NCBI GenBank assembly: GCA_903890595.1
Contig: CAITBU010000105.1
Coordinates: 1-7,355 of the forward strand
Source: an uncultured Holophagaceae bacterium
Lineage (GTDB): Bacteria; Acidobacteriota; Holophagae; Holophagales; Holophagaceae
DNA: 7,355 nt
Reading direction: 5' to 3'
Below, one piece after another: positions 1 to 6,593 of this stretch; position 1 is the stretch's first letter, and every line of letters begins with the position of its first letter. The notes below the pieces were generated by a model. That model was not told the origin of the DNA. It worked only from the letters and a program-made list of their open reading frames with translations, and did not search any database. A program made the translations under genes and the position numbers.

Positions 1-497
1 TACCAGCCGAAGGCTGCTAGCAGCGCTGGTCCCGCCTGGTGGTGGTGGGGCGGCAGCGCTTCCACAGCACCCACTGCCGTACCCCCCGGGACGTGAAGGC
101 GGTGGGAGCGGTCGGGCATGACGGTGAGGCGGACCAGGGGCATGCCCTCGACCTCCAGGAAGGTCCCGCCGGCCTCAATGCCCTCAAGGGGGAGCCAGCG
201 AAAGCTGTCCCCATTGAGGAAGGTCAGGTCCCCCTGGCCGAAGGGATGGGGGTGGTAGGTGGCCAGGTCCACCCGGGACCCGGGTTCCCGCAGAGTCACC
301 GTGCCTGCAGGAAAGGCCCGGTGCAGGAGGGTCCAGGCCCCCTCGGCGGTCTCCACTCGGGCCAGGGTGTTCTGGCCCGGTAGGAACTTGAGGGTGGCCA
401 CAGGTCCGTCCTGGCCACAGAGGGTGTAGCTCGGTGGCACCCCATCTTCCTGATGCCACGCCAGAGGGGTGGATTGAATGCGGGTGAGCGCTGTCAT
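1..497 (-). CDS. Unrecognised protein, C-terminus beyond the left edge
   Basis: This reading frame starts at the ATG at 497-495 and stays open for 165 codons to the window edge, so its stop lies outside. The protein begins MTALTRIQSTPLAWHQEDG. It continues with alternating short hydrophobic and polar stretches (TLCGQDGPVATLKFLPG, then ARVETAEGAWTLLHRAF, later FLEVEGMPLVRLTV), a pattern typical of an all-beta fold. There is no signal peptide, membrane helix or catalytic motif. A His-rich patch (PPHHHQ) lies near the visible end. The start is chosen because AAAGGGG sits 7 bases upstream. An in-frame ATG at 515 lacks any ribosome-binding site. The gene follows tonB/tolA on the same strand after a 110-base gap, so it could be read from the same transcript or its own promoter. 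I do not recognise the family. The strand pattern is loosely reminiscent of tubby-like/LURP-one beta proteins, but that is a guess. Confidence 0.72.
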   Translation of the reverse strand, partial: MTALTRIQSTPLAWHQEDGVPPSYTLCGQDGPVATLKFLPGQNTLARVETAEGAWTLLHRAFPAGTVTLREPGSRVDLATYHPHPFGQGDLTFLNGDSFRWLPLEGIEAGGTFLEVEGMPLVRLTVMPDRSHRLHVPGGTAVGAVEALPPHHHQAGPALLAAFGW

Positions 498-607
498 GGC
501 AAAACCCCTTTCCATGGGGCGCAGGTGCGCACCACCAATGTAGGCGTTATTGGCCTTTGCGAAATGGCCTCAGGATGGAAATTACCTGGAGGCTCTGTGC
601 CCCCGGT
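498..607. other. Intergenic spacer with small inverted repeats
   Basis: This 110-base gap lies between the tonB/tolA stop and the start of the left-edge gene. It holds three short inverted repeats. GCGCA-gg-TGCGC is at 519-530. CCAAT...ATTGG is at 535-553 with a 9-base loop. GGCCTTT-gcg-AAAtGGCC is at 552-569, with 7 pairs and one bulged base. The last two overlap, so they could form alternative hairpins on the minus-strand transcript. No T-tract follows, so none is a classical intrinsic terminator, and no convincing -35/-10 pair is visible. They could be attenuator-like or operator sites, or chance in GC-rich DNA. Confidence 0.3.
505..511 (-). promoter_or_regulatory. Ribosome-binding site deciding the start of the left-edge gene
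   Basis: The minus strand reads AAAGGGG followed by a 7-base spacer and the ATG at 497. The alternative in-frame ATG at 515 lies just upstream of this site and has no purine-rich sequence before it. The site therefore favours 497. Confidence 0.6.
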
Positions 608-1423
608 TCAGTTTCCCAGGTAAGTGAACCAGAACCTGACGCCCAGGAAGGGGGACTCGTAGCCCTCGGGCAGGCGCTGGAGGGGGGCGGAGCGCAGGAC
701 GGCCATGCGGGCGCTCTCATCCAGGGCGGCGTTGCCGCTGGGGATCTCCACCCGCACCCGGTCCAGGCTCCCGTCCTTGGCGATGCGGAAGTAGATCTGC
801 ACCCGGCCGTGGGTGCTGGAGACCCGGTTCCAGTTGCTGGTGATGCGGGACTGCACCTGCTGCAGGTACCAGGTGTAGGGGAAGTCGCCGTCCACCCCGC
901 CCACCAGGCCCAGGCCGCCCTGCACGCCAGAGGTGGGGTTCAGGCCCGGCACGCTGTTGCCCGCACCGAAGGCAGCGCCGTTGCCCGTGCCCACGGCCCC
1001 GGCCACGGGGTTGGGAGCAGCGGTCTTGCCCTTGGCGGCGGTGGTGCCCGTGCCCTGGCTGGTGGTGTCCTTGCTGTCGCCCCGGGCGGCGGCGGGGGTG
1101 GTCTTGGCGGCGAAGGGGTCCGGGGCCGTGGCGGACGGGGCGGTCTTGCGGACCGGAGCCACCTCTTCGACACGCCGCAGGCGCTCCCTTGTCTTGCCCA
1201 CCTCGGGGGCCTCGGAGCCGCCGGAGGCCCCCGCCAGCGCCGCTGGCAGGTTCACCCAGGTGACCTTCACGTCCTCCGGCTTCTGGGGGCCGTCACCCCG
1301 GGGCCAGAAGAAGGCGGCCCCGAGCACCAGGTGCAGGCCCACGCTGAGGGCCAGCCCCCGGGACCAGTCCAGCTCGCCCAGGTGGGCGCGGCTGCGGAGG
1401 TAGGCCTGGAGGTCCTGGCTCAT
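608..1423 (-). CDS. tonB: TonB/TolA-type energy transducer
   Basis: This 271-residue protein is predicted to span the periplasm and pass proton-motive energy from an inner-membrane ExbB-ExbD type motor to the outer membrane. After a short cytoplasmic N-terminus, one membrane helix covers about residues 22-40. It carries Ser27 and His31, the S-x3-H spacing that is conserved in the TonB and TolA helix and needed for coupling. Residues 45-175 are a low-complexity Ala/Gly/Thr/Lys/Pro linker. Residues 180-271 form a TonB_C-like domain: PYTWYLQQVQSRITSNW, then VQIYFRIAKDGSLDRVRVE, ALDESARMAVL and a final VRFWFTYLGN strand. The ATG overlaps the exbD stop as ATGA with no strong ribosome-binding site, which indicates translational coupling. 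The linker lacks the Glu-Pro/Lys-Pro repeats of enterobacterial TonB, so TolA is equally possible. No tolB or pal follows, which tips the call slightly towards TonB. Confidence 0.85.
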   Translation of the reverse strand: MSQDLQAYLRSRAHLGELDWSRGLALSVGLHLVLGAAFFWPRGDGPQKPEDVKVTWVNLPAALAGASGGSEAPEVGKTRERLRRVEEVAPVRKTAPSATAPDPFAAKTTPAAARGDSKDTTSQGTGTTAAKGKTAAPNPVAGAVGTGNGAAFGAGNSVPGLNPTSGVQGGLGLVGGVDGDFPYTWYLQQVQSRITSNWNRVSSTHGRVQIYFRIAKDGSLDRVRVEIPSGNAALDESARMAVLRSAPLQRLPEGYESPFLGVRFWFTYLGN

Positions 1424-1854
1424 TTCGTTTCGGTGGCCGGCAGCACGGGGACGGGGGCGGCGGCGGTGACGAAGCCCACCTGAGTGAACCCGGCTTCCCG
1501 GATGGCGTCCACCACCTGGATGACGCGGCCATAGGGTACGTTGTGGTCGGCCCGCACCAGCACCGGACGCTTCCCGCCGCTCTGGGCCTTGGCCTTCAGG
1601 CGGTTCCCCAGCACCGGCAGGGCCATAAAGGTCTTCTCGAACTCCAGGCGGCCGTCGAAGGTCACAGAGACGGTCAGGGCCTCGCTCTCCAGGTTCCGGC
1701 CCGTGCGGCTCTCCGGCAGCTTGACGTCCACGCCGGTGGTCATCATGGGCGCCGCAATCATGAAAATGATCAGCAGCACCAGCATCACGTCGATGAGCGG
1801 CGTCATGTTGATGTCGGCCATGGCGCCGCGCCTGGATCCTGGGGTGAAGGCCAT
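1420..1854 (-). CDS. exbD: ExbD/TolR family biopolymer transport protein
   Basis: This is the membrane stator partner of an ExbB/TolQ proton channel that energises TonB or TolA. From the ATG at 1854 the protein has 144 residues. The diagnostic segment INMTPLIDVMLVLLIIFM occupies residues 15-32. It includes Asp22, the proton-pathway aspartate of the single membrane helix, and ends in the usual AAP. A periplasmic domain follows at about 40-135, with VDVKLPES, VLVRADHNVPYGRVIQVVDAI and GFTQVGFVT, all typical of the family. GGGAG lies 4 bases before this ATG. A TTG at 1938 extends the frame by 28 residues and has its own AAAGGGA 4 bases upstream. The shorter form matches the usual family N-terminus and is preferred. 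The gene heads a divergent unit with the transducer gene directly downstream. No exbB/tolQ precedes it. Confidence 0.9.
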   Translation of the reverse strand: MAFTPGSRRGAMADINMTPLIDVMLVLLIIFMIAAPMMTTGVDVKLPESRTGRNLESEALTVSVTFDGRLEFEKTFMALPVLGNRLKAKAQSGGKRPVLVRADHNVPYGRVIQVVDAIREAGFTQVGFVTAAAPVPVLPATETK

Positions 1855-1877
1855 GCTGCTCCCGGGCTGAGGACTCC

Positions 1878-1907
1878 AGTCTAGCCTGTCCCCATCTCCC
1901 TCTCCAA
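1878..1907 (-). promoter_or_regulatory. Weak sigma70-like promoter candidate for exbD-tonB
   Basis: The minus strand reads TTGGAG (1907-1902), 18 bases, then TAGACT (1883-1878). Each hexamer matches its consensus at four of six positions. Transcription would begin near 1871, leaving a leader of about 16 bases before the ATG at 1854. That would exclude the upstream TTG start. The match is weak and high-GC phyla often use divergent promoters, so this is only a candidate. Confidence 0.22.
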
Positions 1908-1996
1908 AGGGGGCGAAAGTCCAGGTATCCTGGGCCAAGTTATCCCTTTGACCTCACCGCTGCCTTTCCACCCGGGGAACCCGCCGCTCCCCGTTC

Positions 1997-2003
1997 AAGA
2001 GGA
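1997..2003 (+). promoter_or_regulatory. Ribosome-binding site of livK
   Basis: AAGAGGA lies 7 bases before the ATG at 2011. It fixes the livK start there rather than at the in-frame TTG at 1948, which would place a hydrophilic proline-rich stretch in front of the lipoprotein signal. Confidence 0.8.
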
Positions 2004-2010
2004 CCCTCCC

Positions 2011-3141
2011 ATGCGCCTTCGCTATCTGGCCCTGCTTCCCCTCCTCGTCCTGGCCGCCTGCAAGCCCACGGCCCAGGAGCTCAAGATCGGCGTCTCAGCC
2101 CCCACCACCGGCAGCATCTCGGCCACGGGGCAGTCCGCCAAGAACGCCATCGCCCTGGTCCAGGACGAGATCAACGCCGGGGGCGGCGTGAAGGTGGGGG
2201 ACAAGCAGGTCAAGGTGCGCTTCATCATCGAGGACGACGAGGACAAGCCCGAGTCCGCCGCCACCGTGTTCCAGAAGCTCATCAACCAGGACAAGGTGCT
2301 CGCCATCGTGGGCTCCTACACCAGCAAGTGCTCCAACGCCGGTGCCCCCATCGCCGAGGCCGCAGGCATCCCCGTGGTCTCTCCCTGGTCCACCAACCCG
2401 AATGTCACCAAGGGCCGGAAGTTCATCTTCCGCGCCTGCTTCATCGATCCCTTCCAGGGCAAGGTGGTGGCCCAGTTTGCCACCGGCAAGCTCAAGGCCA
2501 AGACCGCCGCCGTGGTGTACGACGTGGCCAGCGACTACAACAAGGGCATTGCCGAGGTCTTCCGGGACGAGTTCACGAAGATGGGCGGGAAGATCGTCGG
2601 CTTCGAGACCTACAACACCAAGGACACGGACTTTTCGGCCCAGCTGACCAAGATCAAGGGCTCCAACCCCGACGTGCTGTTCCTCCCCAACTACTTCAAT
2701 GAAGTGCCCCTGCAGCTCCAGCAGGCCCGCAAGCTGGGCCTCAATGCGGTGGTCCTCGGTGCGGATGGCTGGGACAACCCTGAGCTGGTGAAGCTGGGTG
2801 GCAAGGTCATGGATGGTGCCTACTTCTCCAACCACTACTCCCCCGACGTGGATGCCCCCGTCGCCAAGACCTTCATCGCCAAGTACACCACCCGCTTCGG
2901 CATCGTCCCGGACGCCGCCGCCGCCCTCACCTATGACTCCGCCAACCTGATCCTCAAGGCCGTGGCCACCGCCGGCAAGGCCGACTCCAAGGCCATCCGG
3001 GACGCCCTCGCTGCTACCACGGGCTTCCCCGGCGTCACGGGCTCCATCACCTACGGCGGCTCCGGCGACCCCGTAAAGGGTGCCGTGGTCATCAAGGTCG
3101 AGAACGGCAAGTTCGTCTTTGACAGCGCCGTGAATCCCTAG
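2011..3141 (+). CDS. livK: Amino-acid ABC transporter substrate-binding lipoprotein (LivK-like)
   Basis: This 376-residue protein is the ligand receptor of the importer encoded downstream. It opens with a lipoprotein signal: MRLR, a hydrophobic core, then the lipobox LAAC with the lipidated cysteine at 17. The mature part is a type I periplasmic-binding fold of the Peripla_BP_6 (Leu/Ile/Val-binding) family. LKIGVSAPTTG is at 24-34, VGSYTSKCSNA at 100-110, GIPVVSPWSTNP at 119-130, a DYNKG hinge segment at 175-179, TDFSAQLTKIK at 206-216 and GADGWDNPEL from 250. By rough comparison with E. coli LivJ, the side-chain tyrosines correspond to Tyr176 and Tyr228. Trp126 replaces a small residue and Asp252 replaces the amine-binding Glu, so the ligand may not be Leu/Ile/Val. 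Cys107 and Cys143 are the only other cysteines I noticed in the mature chain. It is first in the operon, as is common for this transporter class, and livH follows after 18 bases. Confidence 0.95.
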   Translation: MRLRYLALLPLLVLAACKPTAQELKIGVSAPTTGSISATGQSAKNAIALVQDEINAGGGVKVGDKQVKVRFIIEDDEDKPESAATVFQKLINQDKVLAIVGSYTSKCSNAGAPIAEAAGIPVVSPWSTNPNVTKGRKFIFRACFIDPFQGKVVAQFATGKLKAKTAAVVYDVASDYNKGIAEVFRDEFTKMGGKIVGFETYNTKDTDFSAQLTKIKGSNPDVLFLPNYFNEVPLQLQQARKLGLNAVVLGADGWDNPELVKLGGKVMDGAYFSNHYSPDVDAPVAKTFIAKYTTRFGIVPDAAAALTYDSANLILKAVATAGKADSKAIRDALAATTGFPGVTGSITYGGSGDPVKGAVVIKVENGKFVFDSAVNP

Positions 3142-3159
3142 GCGCAGGTCGGCCACCCC

Positions 3160-4050
3160 TTGGACACCATCATCCAGCAGCTGTTCAACGCCGCCCAACT
3201 CGGGGCGGTGTACGCCCTCATCGCCCTGGGCTACAGCATGGTGTACGGCATCATTCGCCTCATCAACTTTGCCCACGGTGACATCTTCATGGTGGGCGGC
3301 TTCGTGGGGCTGCTGCTCACCACCCGCCTGGGCTGGCTGCCCTTCTACCTGCTGATGCCCCTGGCCATGATCCTGACGGCCCTGGCTGGGGTGGCCGTGG
3401 AGCGGGTGGCCTACCGGCGCCTGCGCAATGCCCAGCGCATGTCCGTGGTCATCACCACCCTGGGCGTGGGCATCTTCCTGGAGAACTTCGTGCGGCTCAC
3501 CGTGGGCCCCGAGACCCGGCAGATCCCGGCCCGCTTGCCTTCCGCCCCCGTGCACTGGCTGCAGCAGAACCTGGGTGCCTTCGTGACCTGGGACAAGCTG
3601 CTGATCATCCTGATCTCCCTGGCCCTGATGGCCATCCTCTGGCTGGTGGTGAACCGCACGCTCATCGGCACCGCCATGCGGGCCGTGGCGGACAACAAGG
3701 ATGTGGTGCCCCTCATGGGGGTGAACCTCAACCTGATCATCACCGTCACCTTCGCCATCGGTTCCGCCCTGGCGGCGGCGGGCGGAATCTTCTACGGGCA
3801 GGCCTACTCCATCGACCCCTACATGGGCATCGACCTGGGCTGGAAGGCCTTCATCGCGGCAGTGATCGGTGGCATCGGCTCCATCGAGGGGGCCGTGCTG
3901 GGCTCCTTCCTGCTGGCAGGCGTGGAGGTCATCACCGTGGCCTACCTGTCCTCCAACCTGAAGAACGGCATCGCCTTCGGCCTGCTCATCCTGCTGCTCC
4001 TGGTGTGGCCCTGGGGCATCATGGGCAAGCCCACCCTGAAGAAGGTGTAG
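3160..4050 (+). CDS. livH: Branched-chain amino-acid ABC permease LivH
   Basis: This 296-residue polytopic inner-membrane protein forms half of the import channel together with LivM. It starts at TTG. The N-terminus MDTIIQQLFNAAQLGAVYAL, followed by GYSMVYGIIRLINFAHGD at 24-41, is exactly where LivH proteins begin, and the next methionine would cut into the first helix. The ribosome-binding site is poor: only AGG about 11 bases upstream. Together with the rare start codon, this suggests weaker initiation than for livK, a common way to make binding protein in excess over permease. Hydrophobic segments run throughout. The cytoplasmic loop MRAVADNKDVVPLMGVNL from 173 is the EAA-like segment that contacts the ATPases. 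The last segment is rich in Leu and ends in MGKPTLKKV. The length matches the family. Confidence 0.96.
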   Translation: MDTIIQQLFNAAQLGAVYALIALGYSMVYGIIRLINFAHGDIFMVGGFVGLLLTTRLGWLPFYLLMPLAMILTALAGVAVERVAYRRLRNAQRMSVVITTLGVGIFLENFVRLTVGPETRQIPARLPSAPVHWLQQNLGAFVTWDKLLIILISLALMAILWLVVNRTLIGTAMRAVADNKDVVPLMGVNLNLIITVTFAIGSALAAAGGIFYGQAYSIDPYMGIDLGWKAFIAAVIGGIGSIEGAVLGSFLLAGVEVITVAYLSSNLKNGIAFGLLILLLLVWPWGIMGKPTLKKV

Positions 4051-4056
4051 GCGCCG

Positions 4057-5106
4057 ATGTCCAGCCCTTCCCAGCCGCTGCCGACTGCGCCTCCCGCCGA
4101 CTCCAAGCCCCCCCGGGTGCGCTTCTGGATGGTCTGCGTGGCCGTGCTGGTGCTGGCCATTCCGCTGCAGCTGCTGGTGGATGCGGGGCTCTACTCGGAC
4201 GTCCTCAACCCCTACTACCTGCACCTGCTCACCGTCATCGGGATGAACATCATCCTGGTGGCCAGCCTGAACCTGCTGAACGGCTACCTGGGCGAGTTTG
4301 CCCTGGGCCACGCAGGCTTCATGGCCGTGGGGGCCTACACCGCAGCCCTGCTGGCCACCAAGGTCCTGCCGGGCGCCGCTGCCATGCCCCCGGTCATCGG
4401 CACCGTCCTCATCCTGCTGGTTTCCCTGGGCGGGGCCATGATTGCGTCGGCGGGGGTGGGCTACCTCATCGGTCTGGTGACCTTCAAGACCGTAGGCGAC
4501 TACCTGGCCATCATCACCCTCGGCTTCAACATGATCATCGTGAACGCCATCCAGAACATCGAGTTCGTGGGCGGACCTAGAGGCTTCACCGGCATTCCCA
4601 AGAACACCAACTTCGTCGCCGTGGCCCTCTGTGTGCTGCTCACCATCGGCGTGCTGCGGAACCTCATTCAGTCCACCTTTGGCCGGGTCTGGCTGTCCAT
4701 CCGAGAGAACGCCATCGCTGCTGAGCTGATGGGCGTCTCCATCCCCAAGGCCAAGAACTGGGCCTTCACCATCGCCGCGGCTTTTGCCGGGCTGGCGGGG
4801 GGCCTCTGGGCCCAGAACCAGCAGTTCATCACGCCCCGCAGCTTCGACTACAGCAAGACCACCGAGATCCTGGTGATGCTCTACCTGGGCGGCATGGCCA
4901 GCCTCAGCGGCTCCATCCTGGGCGTGGTGGCCTACACGGTGCTCATGGAGCTGTTGCGGAACCTGCTCAGCACCTTCGCGCCGCAGCTGGCGGAGTGGCG
5001 CATGCTCATCAGCCCGCTGATCCTGATCATCATCATGCTGACCCGCCAGACCGGCCTCCTGGGCAACCGTGAGTGGTCCTGGCTTCGCCCCAAGCAGGGG
5101 GCGTGA
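4057..5106 (+). CDS. livM: Branched-chain amino-acid ABC permease LivM
   Basis: This 349-residue protein is the second channel subunit. A Pro/Ser-rich cytoplasmic head of about 22 residues is followed by a first membrane helix (VCVAVLVLAIPLQLLV) and then the family core. NLLNGYLGEFALGHAGFMAVGAYTA (the GYLGEFALGHAGF part is residues 76-88) is the LivM hallmark, here with Glu-Phe where many members have Gln-Leu. A cytoplasmic loop with RENAIAAELMGV begins at 216; it is the EAA-like coupling helix for the ATPases. The C-terminus ends in a Leu/Ile-rich helix and a short tail, GNREWSWLRPKQGA. The ATG lies 6 bases after the livH stop, with GAAGGTG about 9 bases upstream inside livH. The stop overlaps the livG start by one base (TGATG), so translation is likely coupled. 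Confidence 0.96.
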   Translation: MSSPSQPLPTAPPADSKPPRVRFWMVCVAVLVLAIPLQLLVDAGLYSDVLNPYYLHLLTVIGMNIILVASLNLLNGYLGEFALGHAGFMAVGAYTAALLATKVLPGAAAMPPVIGTVLILLVSLGGAMIASAGVGYLIGLVTFKTVGDYLAIITLGFNMIIVNAIQNIEFVGGPRGFTGIPKNTNFVAVALCVLLTIGVLRNLIQSTFGRVWLSIRENAIAAELMGVSIPKAKNWAFTIAAAFAGLAGGLWAQNQQFITPRSFDYSKTTEILVMLYLGGMASLSGSILGVVAYTVLMELLRNLLSTFAPQLAEWRMLISPLILIIIMLTRQTGLLGNREWSWLRPKQGA

Positions 5107-5876
5107 TGGCGCTGCGCATCACGGAGCTCACCAAGTCCTTCGGCGGCCTCACGGCGGTCGCGAAGTTCAACCTGGCGTTGGGGGAGCGCGACCTCCAGGG
5201 CATCATCGGCCCCAACGGCGCCGGGAAGACCACGGTCTTCAACCTCATCACCGGCGTCTACACGCCGGACAGCGGCCAGGTCCTGCTGGGGGAGCAGGAC
5301 ACCACGCGCCTCCCCTCGGACGCCATCGCCCGGGCCGGCATCGCCCGCACCTTCCAGAACATCCGCCTCTTCGCGCAGATGAGCGTGCTGGACAACATCA
5401 CCATGGCCCTCCACGCCCACGCCGGCTACGGCCTGCTGGATGCCACCTTCCGCACGGCCACCTTCCGTCGGGAGGAGGCTCGCCTGCTGACGGAGAGCCG
5501 GGACCACCTCGCCCGCTTCGGCCTGCTGGACCGCCAGCACGAACAAGCCGGCAGCCTCCCCTACGGTGAGCAGCGCCGCCTGGAGATTGCCCGGGCCCTG
5601 GCCACCGGCCCCAAGGTGTTGCTGCTGGACGAGCCCGCCGCCGGCATGAACCCCCGCGAGGTGGAGGAGCTGATCCAGCTCATCCGTCAGGTCCACCAGG
5701 ACTTCCCGCTGGCCATCCTGCTCATCGAGCATCAGCTGCCCGTGGTGATGGAGCTCTGCCGCGAGGTGCAGGTGCTGGACTTCGGCCAGACCATCGCCAG
5801 CGGCGGCCCCCGTGATGTGGTTCGCAACCCGCTGGTGATCGAGGCCTACCTGGGCGAAGAGGAGGCCCCGGCATGA
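5106..5876 (+). CDS. livG: Branched-chain amino-acid ABC ATPase LivG
   Basis: This 256-residue protein is one of two nucleotide-binding subunits that power the LivHM channel from the cytoplasm. Walker A GPNGAGKTT is at 35-43 and the Q-loop Gln84 lies in RTFQNIRLF. The signature is LPYGE at 151-155, running into QRRLEIARAL. Walker B VLLLDEP at 171-177 has the catalytic Glu176. The D-loop region AAGMNP follows at 178-183, and the switch histidine is His209 in LLIEHQ. AAGMNP and the arrangement of the long helical insert after LFAQMSVLDNI are characteristic of LivG rather than LivF. The ATG at 5106 is chosen over an upstream GTG at 5073 because it opens directly into the first beta strand and is preceded by AGGGGG. 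It overlaps livM by one base and livF by four. All catalytic elements are intact. Confidence 0.97.
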   Translation: MALRITELTKSFGGLTAVAKFNLALGERDLQGIIGPNGAGKTTVFNLITGVYTPDSGQVLLGEQDTTRLPSDAIARAGIARTFQNIRLFAQMSVLDNITMALHAHAGYGLLDATFRTATFRREEARLLTESRDHLARFGLLDRQHEQAGSLPYGEQRRLEIARALATGPKVLLLDEPAAGMNPREVEELIQLIRQVHQDFPLAILLIEHQLPVVMELCREVQVLDFGQTIASGGPRDVVRNPLVIEAYLGEEEAPA

Positions 5877-6583
5877 CCCTCCTGCGCGTGGAAAACCTGT
5901 CTGTTTCCTATGGGGCCATCAAGGCCCTCCACGGCATTGACCTCACCATCGCCGAGGGCGAGATCGTGTCCCTGCTGGGGGCCAACGGCGCCGGCAAGTC
6001 CACCACCCTGCGGGCCATCTCCCGCATGCTGCCCCTCCAGGGCGGCGACATCTTCTACCGGGACCAGAGCGTCAAGCACGTCGAGGCCCACTCGCTGGTG
6101 GCCATGGGCATTGGCCACGTGCCCGAGGGCCGCGGCATCTTCCCCAACCTCACGGTGCAGGAGAACCTGGCCCTGGCGGCCTGGACGCAGAAGAACAAGC
6201 AGCGCCTCGCGGCCTCCTACGAAAAAGTATTCGCGCTCTTCCCCCGCCTGGAGGAGCGCCGGCAGCAGCTGGGCGGCACGCTCTCCGGCGGCGAGCAGCA
6301 GATGCTGGCCGTGGGCCGTGCGCTCATGACGGACTGCAAGCTCATGCTGCTGGACGAGCCCTCCATGGGCCTCAGCCCGCTGCTGGTGAAAGAGGTCTTC
6401 CGCGCCCTGCAGGCCATCAATGCCCAGGGCATGACCCTGCTGCTGGTGGAGCAGAACGCCCACATGGCCCTCAAGATCGCCCACCGCGGCTACGTCCTGG
6501 AGAACGGCCGCATGGTCCTGGAAGGCCCCGCCGCCGAGCTGGCCCAGGATCCCAGGGTGAAAGAAGCCTACCTGGGTGGGTGA
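5873..6583 (+). CDS. livF: Branched-chain amino-acid ABC ATPase LivF
   Basis: This 236-residue protein is the second ATPase subunit and pairs with LivG. Walker A GANGAGKST is at 36-44. VPEGRGIFPNLTVQENL is at 83-99, with Glu85 at the Q-loop position as is normal in LivF. The signature is LSGGEQQM at 137-144. Walker B LMLLDEP at 157-163 has catalytic Glu162, followed by SMGLSP. The switch region LLLVEQN at 189-195 has Gln194 instead of His, again the usual LivF form. Since LivG keeps its His and LivF does not, the ATPase pair is probably functionally asymmetric, as I would expect for this family. The ATG overlaps the livG stop as ATGA, and AGAGGAGG lies about 8 bases upstream. This is the last gene of the operon. 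A large inverted repeat begins 10 bases after its stop. Confidence 0.97.
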   Translation: MTLLRVENLSVSYGAIKALHGIDLTIAEGEIVSLLGANGAGKSTTLRAISRMLPLQGGDIFYRDQSVKHVEAHSLVAMGIGHVPEGRGIFPNLTVQENLALAAWTQKNKQRLAASYEKVFALFPRLEERRQQLGGTLSGGEQQMLAVGRALMTDCKLMLLDEPSMGLSPLLVKEVFRALQAINAQGMTLLLVEQNAHMALKIAHRGYVLENGRMVLEGPAAELAQDPRVKEAYLGG

Positions 6584-6593
6584 GAAGATTTAT

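Larger units (their letters stand above)
1855..2010. other. Divergent intergenic region with small palindrome
   Basis: These 156 bases separate the divergent exbD and livK starts and should contain the control sites of both units. CCAGG-TAT-CCTGG at 1921-1933 is a perfect 5+5 inverted repeat around a 3-base centre and has the form of a small operator. A plus-strand TTGACC at 1948-1953 resembles a -35 box, but no acceptable -10 lies 16-18 bases downstream. I could not place the livK promoter. Confidence 0.3.

Noticed and set aside
39..383. A 114-codon plus-strand frame opposite the left-edge gene
   Set aside because: No ribosome-binding site and biased composition. The minus-strand frame has a good start and remains open across the whole stretch.
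557..1483. A 308-codon open frame on the plus strand opposite tonB/tolA
   Set aside because: Its product is compositionally biased (Gly/Ala/Val/His) with no domain. The opposite strand encodes a TonB-like protein with a membrane helix, S-x3-H motif and C-terminal domain.
1948..1970. TTGACC as the -35 box of a livK promoter
   Set aside because: The sequence 16-18 bases downstream is GC-rich (CCCGGG) and does not resemble a -10 element.
2095..4311. A 738-codon open frame on the minus strand across livK, livH and the start of livM
   Set aside because: It is antisense to recognised genes with intact family motifs. Its translation is His/Gly/Gln/Asp/Val-rich low-complexity sequence, as expected for the shadow of GC-rich codons. 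Its length comes from the scarcity of stops in high-GC DNA.
5661..5900. Possible degenerate ABC signature in LivG (LPYGE) and missing switch His in LivF (Gln194) as signs of inactivity
   Set aside because: Both are ordinary variants in LivG and LivF families; all Walker motifs and catalytic glutamates are present.
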